Below are positions 1 through 5,338 of a stretch of 5,338 nucleotides of DNA, piece by piece; position 1 is the first letter of the stretch, and each line of letters starts with the position of its first letter. The notes beneath the pieces were generated by a model. That model was not told where the DNA came from and searched no databases. It saw only the letters and a program-made list of their open reading frames with translations. Origin of the DNA: Pseudomonadota bacterium (GTDB lineage: Bacteria > BMS3Abin14); contig JAFGWO010000248.1 in NCBI GenBank assembly GCA_016937135.1, forward strand, positions 1 to 5,338, written 5' to 3'. The position numbers and the translations under genes are program-made.

Positions 1-746
1 GCCGTTCAGTCCTCATTGAATACGCGAAAAAGCGGGGGATCCCGGTGCCCGTGACAAAGGAAAAACCCTACAGCAGCGACCGGAATCTCCTCCACATCAG
101 CTATGAGGGCGGCATCCTGGAGGACCCCTGGCGGGAACCGGACGAATCCATGTTCATTCTCACCGTATCGCCGGAAGCGGCCCCGGACCAACCCGAATAC
201 GTGACGGTGGATTTCAGGGACGGCACCCCATGGGCGGTCAATGGAGAGACCCTTTCTCCGGCCAATCTCCTCGCCAGGCTAAATGAGATCGGGGGCCGCA
301 ACGGAATCGGGCGCCTGGACATGGTGGAAAACCGGTATATCGGCATGAAATCCAGGGGCGTCTACGAAACCCCCGGAGGGACCATCCTGCACATGGCGCA
401 CCGCGCTGTGGAATCCCTGACCATGGATCGCGAGGTCATGCATCTCAGGGACTCCCTGATACCTCGCTACTCTGAACTCATCTACAACGGATACTGGTTC
501 TCCCCGGAGATGCAGTGGCTGCAAAAATGCATGGACGAAACGCAGACAGGAGTTACCGGCACAGCCCGCATCAAGCTTTTCAAAGGAGGATGCAGCGTGG
601 CCGGACGGACATCGGAGGAATCCCTCTACAGGTCCGATTTCGCCACTTTCGAGGAGGATTCCGTCTTTAACCAGGCCGATTCCAGCGGATTCATCAGAAT
701 CAACGCCCTCCGTCTCAGGATCAACGCAGCCAGGAAAAGACCATGA
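1..746 (+). CDS. argG: Argininosuccinate synthase, C-terminal two-thirds (5' end outside window)
   Basis: ArgG joins citrulline and aspartate with ATP to form argininosuccinate, the penultimate step of arginine synthesis, in the cytoplasm. The frame is open from base 3 and reads [20 protein letters not shown], so the GTG at 45 is an internal valine and not a start. About 247 residues are present; the family is usually near 400, so roughly 150 N-terminal residues, including the ATP-pyrophosphatase P-loop, lie upstream of the window. Family hallmarks are [20 protein letters not shown], then [19 protein letters not shown] running directly into [10 protein letters not shown] (the citrulline/aspartate-binding region), [12 protein letters not shown], and a C-terminal [10 protein letters not shown] segment matching the usual end of the protein. 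The TGA at 744-746 looks natural and I see no frameshift. The next gene starts 28 nt downstream, and argH, which acts on the product, lies two genes away. The assignment is secure. Confidence 0.97.
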   Translation, partial: RSVLIEYAKKRGIPVPVTKEKPYSSDRNLLHISYEGGILEDPWREPDESMFILTVSPEAAPDQPEYVTVDFRDGTPWAVNGETLSPANLLARLNEIGGRNGIGRLDMVENRYIGMKSRGVYETPGGTILHMAHRAVESLTMDREVMHLRDSLIPRYSELIYNGYWFSPEMQWLQKCMDETQTGVTGTARIKLFKGGCSVAGRTSEESLYRSDFATFEEDSVFNQADSSGFIRINALRLRINAARKRP

Positions 747-760
747 TCAGGGACTGCTCA

Positions 761-767
761 AAAAGGG
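761..767 (+). promoter_or_regulatory. Weak ribosome binding site for the Nudix gene
   Basis: AAAAGGG lies 7 nt before the TTG at 775. It is only a partial Shine-Dalgarno match, but no better site-and-start pair exists in this frame. The in-frame GTG at 796 directly follows a purine run with no spacing. This supports TTG 775 as the start, with moderate confidence. Confidence 0.4.
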
Positions 768-774
768 CCGATTT

Positions 775-1188
775 TTGAGATATCAGAAAAAAGGGGTGCG
801 AACCTCAGTGGTGGCGGTGGTCCGCAACGGGGAGGGCCGGGTCCTCCTGACGAAACGGGCTGTCCCCCCATACCTCGGGAAATGGGTCATGCCGGGAGGC
901 AAGATCGAACCGGGCGAACCCATCACCGCCGCCCTCAAAAGAGAGGTATCTGAGGAGGTTGGGCTGGATGTCCACGTGGAGGGGCTGGTGGACATCTTTG
1001 AGGTCACCCCTTCCTCCGAGCACAGCGCCCACTTTGTGATATTATATTACCTGGTAACGCCGAAAAGCGAAGAGCTGGTAACCAACGAGGAGATCTCGGA
1101 TGCGATGTGGGCCGACGGAAAAACCCTCCCTTCACTCGAGATCACGGAAGGCACGAGATACATCCTCTCAAAATTGTCGCTACCCTGA
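775..1188 (+). CDS. Nudix hydrolase (MutT-like), substrate unknown
   Basis: This 137-residue protein is a single-domain Nudix hydrolase, an enzyme class that cleaves nucleoside diphosphates linked to another group, using Mg or Mn in the cytoplasm. A complete Nudix box (G-x5-E-x7-REUxEExGU) spans residues 42-64: G42, E48, then REVSEEVGL at 56-64, with E57, E60 and E61 as expected metal ligands. It is preceded by the typical W-x-x-PGG (residues 37-42) and an N-terminal strand SVVAVVRNGEGRVLLTKR. The length is normal for a minimal MutT-type protein. The substrate (oxidised dNTP, ADP-ribose, sugar nucleotide or other) cannot be told from the motif. The start is probably TTG 775, since the frame has no ATG near the N-terminus. 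It follows argG by 28 nt and precedes the nitrilase-like gene by 3 nt in the same frame, so the two are very likely co-translated. The family call is firm; the function is open. Confidence 0.9.
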   Translation: MRYQKKGVRTSVVAVVRNGEGRVLLTKRAVPPYLGKWVMPGGKIEPGEPITAALKREVSEEVGLDVHVEGLVDIFEVTPSSEHSAHFVILYYLVTPKSEELVTNEEISDAMWADGKTLPSLEITEGTRYILSKLSLP

Positions 1189-1191
1189 AAA

Positions 1192-2364
1192 ATGCTGAAA
1201 ATAGTGGAACACAAGGTGGATCTCGAAATCCCCGTTGGAGAGGGGATCCATGTTCTTGTCGCCCAGATCCCCAACCGCCTGAAACTCAAGGGGAGACTGT
1301 ACCGGATCGCTGATCGGGAAAATCAAAGGGAGCTTTTTTTCTCCGTCCTCGATGTGGCCGCAAAATTTCCCGAGGATGAACGCGTCAACTTCCTCGTCTT
1401 CCCGGAAAGCACCCTCCCTCTGGAGACCCTTGAGGAGGCGGCCGAATATATAAACGCCTCGATCCCGGAAAACACGGTAATCATTTTCGGCCTCGAGCAC
1501 ATTACCCTGAAGCAGTACAGGGGGCTTCTGGAAAGGTATCGTGAGGACAACCTGGAAGTTTTGGAGAGCGTCGTTTCCAGATGGGAAAAGGACCAGCAGT
1601 CAAAGCCGGTCAACGCGTGTGTGACCTGTGTCAGGGAGGTCGGCGGCCGCACAAGATATTTCCTTTTCGCGAAAACGCACCCCTTTGCCGGAGAGGAAAA
1701 TCTGGAACATCACTTCGATCTTTACCGGGGAAAAGCTTTCCTGCTGTTCTCCTGCCGTAATGTCCCCTTCAATTTCATGCCCCTTGTCTGTTTTGATTTC
1801 GTCTATCGGGACCTGCATCATTCCAACGTCATGACCATAATCGAAAGAGCGAATGAACTCTATTTTTCCCGACACCAGAACCTCGATCTCCTGGCTGTTA
1901 TCCAGTGCAACCCGAAACCGGACCACCGCGTCTTCCGGGATGTGGTTACCGGCTTTTACGGCGAACATCTTTTCAAGACCCCGGGCACCGTCAACACCCT
2001 GACCGTTTTTTCCAACAGTTCCTCGGAGACCGAGTTAGAGGGTGTCCACGGACCGGGGAATTTCGGCCATTCGAGCATCCTGTGCGCCGCGAAGCACAAA
2101 CTGCCGAGGATCAAGCTCTCGGAGTTCATGACGGATGATTTCGCAGGCAGTCCGGTTTCCAGGCTCCGCTTCAACCACGAAACCCGTCTCTTCACCTGCC
2201 GCCTTTTCCCCTATCACGAAACCGACCCCCGATCCTCCAGGACGGCCATCAAGGTGACCGGGGTCTACCGGCCCCTCCCCACGAAGGGGTGGGAGCGCAT
2301 GAGCGGGGAGGATCTCCTGATGGGCATACCCATGGACCCGGATAATTCCATCCCCTTCTCCTGA
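1192..2364 (+). CDS. Nitrilase-superfamily (carbon-nitrogen hydrolase) protein, unassigned subfamily
   Basis: This is a 390-residue protein with the nitrilase-superfamily E-K-C triad. Glu72 lies in FLVFPES, Lys161 in YFLFAKTHPFAGEE, and Cys200 in MPLVCFDFVYRD. The extra glutamate common after the lysine is available at 168 or 169. The first strand is HVLVAQIP (20-27), and a late GPGNFGHSSI (288-297) resembles the family's conserved glycine/serine stretch after the cysteine. Such enzymes hydrolyse amides or nitriles, or transfer acyl groups, through a cysteine thioester. Typical stand-alone members have about 260-330 residues. This one has a charged, probably helical segment between Glu and Lys (about 104-140), a 19-residue leader before the first strand, and a tail after about 310 that I cannot assign. 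No signal peptide or membrane segment is visible. ATG 1192 has no clear Shine-Dalgarno sequence, which suggests translational coupling to the Nudix gene. I do not recognise the subfamily or substrate. Confidence 0.8.
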   Translation: MLKIVEHKVDLEIPVGEGIHVLVAQIPNRLKLKGRLYRIADRENQRELFFSVLDVAAKFPEDERVNFLVFPESTLPLETLEEAAEYINASIPENTVIIFGLEHITLKQYRGLLERYREDNLEVLESVVSRWEKDQQSKPVNACVTCVREVGGRTRYFLFAKTHPFAGEENLEHHFDLYRGKAFLLFSCRNVPFNFMPLVCFDFVYRDLHHSNVMTIIERANELYFSRHQNLDLLAVIQCNPKPDHRVFRDVVTGFYGEHLFKTPGTVNTLTVFSNSSSETELEGVHGPGNFGHSSILCAAKHKLPRIKLSEFMTDDFAGSPVSRLRFNHETRLFTCRLFPYHETDPRSSRTAIKVTGVYRPLPTKGWERMSGEDLLMGIPMDPDNSIPFS

Positions 2365-2367
2365 GGA
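2362..2367 (+). promoter_or_regulatory. Ribosome binding site of argH, overlapping the upstream stop
   Basis: TGAGGA overlaps the TGA stop of the nitrilase-like gene and sits 6 nt before ATG 2374. The spacing is good and supports this start. The overlap suggests that ribosomes ending the upstream gene help initiate argH. Confidence 0.7.
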
Positions 2368-2373
2368 AAAACC

Positions 2374-3765
2374 ATGACCCGGAAACCCTGGCAGGGACGA
2401 TTTTCGGGGAAGACCTCGAATATCCTCGAAAGGTTCTCCCAGTCCATATCCTTTGACCGCGAACTCTTCCCCCAGGACATCAGGGGGAGCATAGCCCACG
2501 CGAGGATGCTCGGAGAGCGGGGGATCATCCCGAAGGAAGACGCGGCGGTCATCATGGATGGCCTGGAAAAGATCCTGGCCGACCTTGAGAAAGGCTCCCA
2601 GCCCTGGAGGGAGGACCTCGAGGATGTCCACATGAACATCGAGGCCCTTCTGGGAGAACGGGTGGGAGAGGCGGCGGGACGTCTCCATACGGGAAGGAGC
2701 CGCAACGATCAGGTCGCCCTCGATTTCAAGCTTTACGTCCGGGAAACATCAGGCCATGTGGCACGGGACCTTTTAAAGCTTCTCGAAGTCCTCCTGAAAA
2801 GGGCCGAGGAGCATTTCGGCATCCTGATGCCGGGGTATACGCACACCCAAAGGGCACAGCCGGTCCTTCTGTCCCACCACCTGATGGCCTATTTCGAGAT
2901 GTTCCGGAGGGATCATGCGGAGTTTGCCTTTCTCCCGGCAAACATGGAAGAGTGCCCCCTGGGCTCCGGAGCCCTTGCCGGAGCGGGTTTTCCCATAGAC
3001 CGGATGATGACGGCGCGGGAGCTGGGATTTTCCACGGTGACGAGAAACAGCATGGACGCGGTCTCCGATCGGGATTTCGCCGCCAGGTTCCTTTTCAATG
3101 CGGCTTTGTGCCAGATCCATCTGAGCCGGATGGCGGAAGAGATCGTGATCTGGGCAACCTCGGAGTTCGGTTTCGTCACCCTGCCGGATGCCTTCTCAAC
3201 CGGAAGCAGCATGATGCCCCAGAAGAAAAATCCCGATCCCGCCGAACTGGTCAGGGGCAAGACGGGAAGGACTATCGGGAACCTGATGTCCCTCCTCGCA
3301 ACCTTGAAGGGTCTTCCCCTGACCTATAACCGCGACCTCCAGGAGGACAAGGAACCTCTTTTCGATTCCGCGAAAACCCTCCTCGGCTCCATCGAGATCA
3401 TGGCGGGGCTCATGGATTCCATCGGGTTCAACACCAGGCGGCTGACGGAAGCAGCGGAGGATCCCCTGATGCTGGCCACTGACCTCGCCGACTATCTGAC
3501 CCTCAAAGGGCTTCCTTTCCGAAATGCCCACGAGGTGACCGGCAAGCTGGTGGCTCTGTGCGTGGAAAGAGGCTGCGGTCTTGCGGCCCTGTCCCTCGAG
3601 GAAATGCGAAAGCACAGCGGCCTCATCGGGGAGGATATCTTCGGGTTACTCACGCCGGAGGCCTCGGTGGCTAAACGCGACATTCCGGGAGGGACGGCTC
3701 CCGGGCAGGTCCGATCCGCCATGGAGAAAGCCCGTGAATGGCTTGAAACGGCTCGCCGCGGCTAG
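2374..3765 (+). CDS. argH: Argininosuccinate lyase
   Basis: ArgH splits argininosuccinate into arginine and fumarate, the last step of arginine synthesis, as a cytoplasmic homotetramer of the aspartase/fumarase superfamily. The 463 residues match the usual length. The N-terminus KPWQGRFSGKTSNILERFSQ is characteristic. Conserved block 1 is RLHTGRSRNDQV (103-114). Block 2 is GYTHTQRAQPVLLSHH (154-169) with the catalytic histidine at 157. The signature GSSMMPQKKNP (277-287) contains the serine pair 278-279, one of which is the catalytic base in this superfamily. PLGSGALAGAGFPIDR (195-210) and the C-terminal RDIPGGTAPGQV (435-446) also fit the family. ATG 2374 has a good ribosome binding site and gives the expected N-terminus. 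The 3' end overlaps the lipoprotein gene by 32 nt. Separation from argG by two unrelated genes is the only oddity. I see no missing key residue, frameshift or truncation. Confidence 0.98.
   Translation: MTRKPWQGRFSGKTSNILERFSQSISFDRELFPQDIRGSIAHARMLGERGIIPKEDAAVIMDGLEKILADLEKGSQPWREDLEDVHMNIEALLGERVGEAAGRLHTGRSRNDQVALDFKLYVRETSGHVARDLLKLLEVLLKRAEEHFGILMPGYTHTQRAQPVLLSHHLMAYFEMFRRDHAEFAFLPANMEECPLGSGALAGAGFPIDRMMTARELGFSTVTRNSMDAVSDRDFAARFLFNAALCQIHLSRMAEEIVIWATSEFGFVTLPDAFSTGSSMMPQKKNPDPAELVRGKTGRTIGNLMSLLATLKGLPLTYNRDLQEDKEPLFDSAKTLLGSIEIMAGLMDSIGFNTRRLTEAAEDPLMLATDLADYLTLKGLPFRNAHEVTGKLVALCVERGCGLAALSLEEMRKHSGLIGEDIFGLLTPEASVAKRDIPGGTAPGQVRSAMEKAREWLETARRG
3723..3730 (+). promoter_or_regulatory. 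Ribosome binding site of the small lipoprotein gene, inside argH
   Basis: GGAGAAAG lies within the argH coding sequence. Its GGAG core (3723-3726) is 7 nt before GTG 3734. This decides the start: the in-frame TTG at 3743 has no comparable site, and the longer upstream extension of the frame is not lipoprotein-like. Confidence 0.6.
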
Positions 3766-3874
3766 CCTCCTCGTACTTCTGCTGGGGGCGGCGGCCTGCG
3801 GTGTGAAAGGTCCGCCGGAGTATCCCTCCGGCCCGTGGGACGAGGGCGCCCCCATTCCTGAAAGGGCCGATTGA
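3734..3874 (+). CDS. lptM: LptM/YifL-like small lipoprotein
   Basis: This 46-residue lipoprotein starts at GTG 3734 inside the end of argH, in another frame. It has a short basic N-terminus (MNGLKR), a hydrophobic stretch (LAAASLLVLLLGAAA, 7-21) and a lipidation cysteine at 22, giving the mature start CGVKGPPEYP. That C-G-x-K-G-P-x-x-x-P pattern is the hallmark of the LptM (formerly YifL) family, which in E. coli helps the LPS translocon LptD/LptE mature and lies next to dapF and lysA. Location before lysA fits that. Alanine at -3 is a looser lipobox residue than the usual leucine but falls within the accepted pattern. Glycine at +2 argues for outer-membrane sorting under the enterobacterial rule. 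After the motif the tail is short, acidic and proline-rich. The frame is open further upstream, but that extension would bury the signal peptide about 50 residues in, so GTG 3734 is preferred. The symbol is by family resemblance. Confidence 0.85.
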   Translation: MNGLKRLAAASLLVLLLGAAACGVKGPPEYPSGPWDEGAPIPERAD

Positions 3875-3900
3875 CACCCGGTGAACGCCTCTGATAGATT
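3871..3900 (+). promoter_or_regulatory. Candidate sigma-70-type promoter for lysA
   Basis: A perfect TTGACA box (3871-3876) overlaps the TGA stop of the lipoprotein gene. After an 18-nt spacer comes TAGATT (3895-3900), which matches TATAAT at four of six positions and is preceded by TG one base upstream (3892-3893), as in an extended -10. Transcription would begin near 3907 and give a leader of about 60 nt before lysA. The adjacent sequence is locally AT-rich compared with the flanks. This is a pattern match only; the -35 box partly encodes the end of the lipoprotein. Confidence 0.45.
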
Positions 3901-3950
3901 TTTACCCTTTATCCGGTATTCAGGACAGGGCCGGGGAAAAACCATCTCAA

Positions 3951-3964
3951 AGAGGTAGAAAGGA
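3951..3964 (+). promoter_or_regulatory. Ribosome binding site region of lysA
   Basis: AGAGGT (3951-3956) ends 10 nt before ATG 3967, and GAAAGGA (3958-3964) ends only 2 nt before it. The first has the more usual spacing, though either or both may serve. Both support ATG 3967, which also gives the N-terminus expected for LysA. Confidence 0.6.
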
Positions 3965-3966
3965 TC

Positions 3967-5217
3967 ATGAATTTTTTCCATTTCAGGGGGGGAGAGCTTT
4001 ATTGCGAGGATGTCCCCGTGCGGACCATCGCGGATAAAGTCGGCACCCCTTTCTACCTTTACAGCGCCTCAACCATCAAAAGGCACGTCAGGGTCTTCGC
4101 CGAGGCCTTTTCCGGCATCGACCATCTGGTCTGCTACTCGGTCAAGGCCAACAGCAACCTGGCCGTGCTTCGCCTCATGGCCGGAATGGGAACGGGCGCG
4201 GATATCGTCTCGGGAGGAGAACTGCACAGGGCCATGAAGGCCGGGATCGACCCATCAAGGATCGTTTTCTCCGGTGTCGGGAAAACGGCTCGGGAAATGG
4301 AGCTGGCCCTGGAGGCCGGGATCCTCATGTTCAACGTGGAATCCGGCGAGGAACTCCAGACCCTGGCCCGGGTGGCCTGTTCCCTCGGAAAAACCGCCCC
4401 GGTGGCAATGCGGGTGAATCCCGATGTGGACCCGAAAACCCACCCCTACATCTCCACGGGGCTGAAGAAAAACAAGTTCGGGATCCCTGTCACCGAAGCC
4501 CTGGCCCTTTACAGGCAGGCCGCTGAACTGGACGGGATCAGGGTAGCGGGCATCGATTGCCACATCGGATCCCAGTTGACGACCTCGGATCCCTTCGGGG
4601 AGGCGGTCATGCGCCTCATGGACCTTATCGAGAAGATCGAGGGAGAAGGGATCCCCATCCGGTACCTGGACATCGGAGGGGGACTCGGGATCATCTACGA
4701 CAAGGAATCCCCCCCCCTCCCCGCGGATTACGCCGAAACCGTCCTGAAGGCCCTCGGCAACGGAAACCGGACCCTGATTCTGGAACCCGGGCGGGTCATC
4801 GTTGGAAACTCGGGGATCCTCGTCACGAAGGTCCTTTACCGGAAAAAGGGCGCCACGAAGAATTTTGTCATTGTCGATGCGGCCATGAACGACCTCATAA
4901 GACCCAGCCTTTACGAGGCCTATCAGAAGATCGTGCCGGTCCGCGAATCGGATGAAACCCGGGAGATCACCGACGTGGTCGGCCCCATCTGCGAATCCGG
5001 TGATTTCCTCGGACGGGACCTTCGCCTGGCTATTCCTGAAAAAGGGGAGCTGCTTGCGGTCATGAGCGCGGGAGCCTACGGGTTTTCCATGTCTTCCCAG
5101 TACAATTCACGCCCCCGCGCCGCCGAAGTCATGGTCATGGACAGCCGGTTTGAGATCGTGAGGGAGAGGGAGACTTACGAAGACCTCATCAGGGGTGAAC
5201 GGTTTTTCGAGGAATAA
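3967..5217 (+). CDS. lysA: Diaminopimelate decarboxylase
   Basis: LysA decarboxylates meso-diaminopimelate to lysine, the last step of the DAP route, using pyridoxal phosphate in a fold-type III (alanine-racemase-like) barrel; it works as a cytoplasmic dimer. The 416 residues match the family. The cofactor lysine is Lys60 in CYSVKANSN (56-64). Further hallmarks are GADIVSGGEL (77-86), FGIP (171-174), the HIGSQ loop (199-203), the phosphate-binding GGGLGI (237-242), EPGR (273-276), the substrate-binding CESGD with Cys342 (342-346), and YNSRPRAAEVM (379-389). No key residue is missing. A run of nine C at 4709-4717 encodes a proline pair in a variable loop and keeps the frame. A 92-nt gap separates it from the lipoprotein gene and holds a promoter candidate, so lysA may be transcribed both from upstream and on its own. 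In related clusters dapA or dapF often follows; neither is seen in the 121 bases left. Confidence 0.98.
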   Translation: MNFFHFRGGELYCEDVPVRTIADKVGTPFYLYSASTIKRHVRVFAEAFSGIDHLVCYSVKANSNLAVLRLMAGMGTGADIVSGGELHRAMKAGIDPSRIVFSGVGKTAREMELALEAGILMFNVESGEELQTLARVACSLGKTAPVAMRVNPDVDPKTHPYISTGLKKNKFGIPVTEALALYRQAAELDGIRVAGIDCHIGSQLTTSDPFGEAVMRLMDLIEKIEGEGIPIRYLDIGGGLGIIYDKESPPLPADYAETVLKALGNGNRTLILEPGRVIVGNSGILVTKVLYRKKGATKNFVIVDAAMNDLIRPSLYEAYQKIVPVRESDETREITDVVGPICESGDFLGRDLRLAIPEKGELLAVMSAGAYGFSMSSQYNSRPRAAEVMVMDSRFEIVRERETYEDLIRGERFFEE

Positions 5218-5220
5218 GGA

Positions 5221-5250
5221 GGAAAGGGAAAACCCCGCTTTTCCCTTTCC
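5221..5250 (+). terminator. Perfect 12-bp stem-loop after lysA, possible terminator without a U tract
   Basis: GGAAAGGGAAAA (5221-5232) pairs exactly with TTTTCCCTTTCC (5239-5250) around the six-base loop CCCCGC. It begins 3 nt after the lysA stop, where transcript ends and processing sites are common. No T run follows on either strand, so a classical intrinsic terminator is not shown. It may protect the 3' end of the lysA message, or end transcription in a lineage that does not need a U tract. Confidence 0.45.
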
Positions 5251-5338
5251 GGGAAGCGTTAAGTCCCGCATTGGAATTTTCGCGACCCTATGTACCGCGG
5301 CCCGGGTAAGGGCCGCCCGGAGCCATGATCGGTCATCA
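5251..5338. other. Non-coding tail with a second, weaker hairpin
   Basis: No recognisable gene begins in these 88 bases. GCGGCCC (5297-5303) can pair with GGGCCGC (5310-5316) around a six-base loop, again without a T run. An ATG at 5325 opens a frame that runs off the window after four codons. Its only Shine-Dalgarno-like bases (GGAG, 5319-5322) lie 2 nt away, which is too close. The segment may be the leader of a downstream gene. Confidence 0.3.

Noticed and set aside
45..47. GTG as the start of argG
   Set aside because: The frame continues upstream to the window edge with conserved ArgG sequence, so this codon is an internal valine.
762..773. Twelve-base repeat AAAGGGCCGATT shared with 3861-3872
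   Set aside because: There are only two copies, in unrelated contexts, and the second lies in coding sequence. It is most likely coincidence.
1250..1282. ATG with a strong GGAGAGGGG upstream inside the nitrilase-like gene
   Set aside because: It is out of frame with that gene and reaches a stop after ten codons, so it does not encode a protein. The purine run encodes conserved-looking residues.
2035..2688. Long open frame on the minus strand (217 codons) across the end of the nitrilase-like gene and the start of argH
   Set aside because: It lies opposite two well-supported genes, shows no recognisable motif and has no ribosome binding site. Long antisense frames are common opposite GC-rich genes.
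3581..3733. N-terminal extension of the lipoprotein to ATG 3581
   Set aside because: It would place the signal peptide about 50 residues in, after an arginine-rich non-lipoprotein stretch that is just argH read in another frame. GTG 3734 has a ribosome binding site.
5271..5294. TTGGAA and TATGTA as a promoter after lysA
   Set aside because: The spacer is only 12 nt, too short for a sigma-70 promoter.
5259..5336. Minus-strand frame of 25 codons entering from the right edge, a possible convergent gene end
   Set aside because: The residues match nothing I recognise and the stretch is too short to support. Only more sequence to the right could decide.

Overview
This window carries an amino-acid biosynthesis gene cluster, with every gene on the + strand. 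In order it holds the 3' two-thirds of argG (argininosuccinate synthase), a Nudix hydrolase, a nitrilase-superfamily (carbon-nitrogen hydrolase) protein of 390 residues, argH (argininosuccinate lyase), a tiny lipoprotein of the LptM/YifL type that overlaps the end of argH, and lysA (diaminopimelate decarboxylase). The last 121 bases after lysA contain a perfect 12-bp stem-loop and no gene I can recognise.

The host is probably a Gram-negative bacterium of moderately high GC content. The LptM-like lipoprotein, whose family works on the LPS export machinery, points to an outer membrane. From memory, the order argG-argH-small lipoprotein-lysA resembles Geobacter-type Desulfobacterota (former Deltaproteobacteria), where dapA and dapB follow. 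The lineage is an inference, not something the sequence proves.

The first five genes are packed tightly: gaps of 28, 3 and 9 nt, then a 32-nt overlap. They look like one transcript. A 92-nt gap precedes lysA, and a promoter candidate with a perfect TTGACA box begins over the stop codon of the lipoprotein gene, so lysA may also be transcribed on its own. ArgG and ArgH catalyse the last two steps of arginine synthesis (citrulline to argininosuccinate to arginine plus fumarate). LysA makes lysine from meso-diaminopimelate.

The unexpected part is the Nudix/nitrilase pair at 775-2364, lodged between argG and argH, which usually adjoin or nearly adjoin. Both proteins keep their catalytic motifs. 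The two reading frames are in the same phase and are separated by one TGA and one sense codon. The nitrilase-like protein is longer than usual for a stand-alone member of its family, and I do not recognise its subfamily. This pair is the best candidate here for undescribed biology, perhaps metabolite repair or a side reaction tied to arginine metabolism, but its substrates cannot be read from the sequence.
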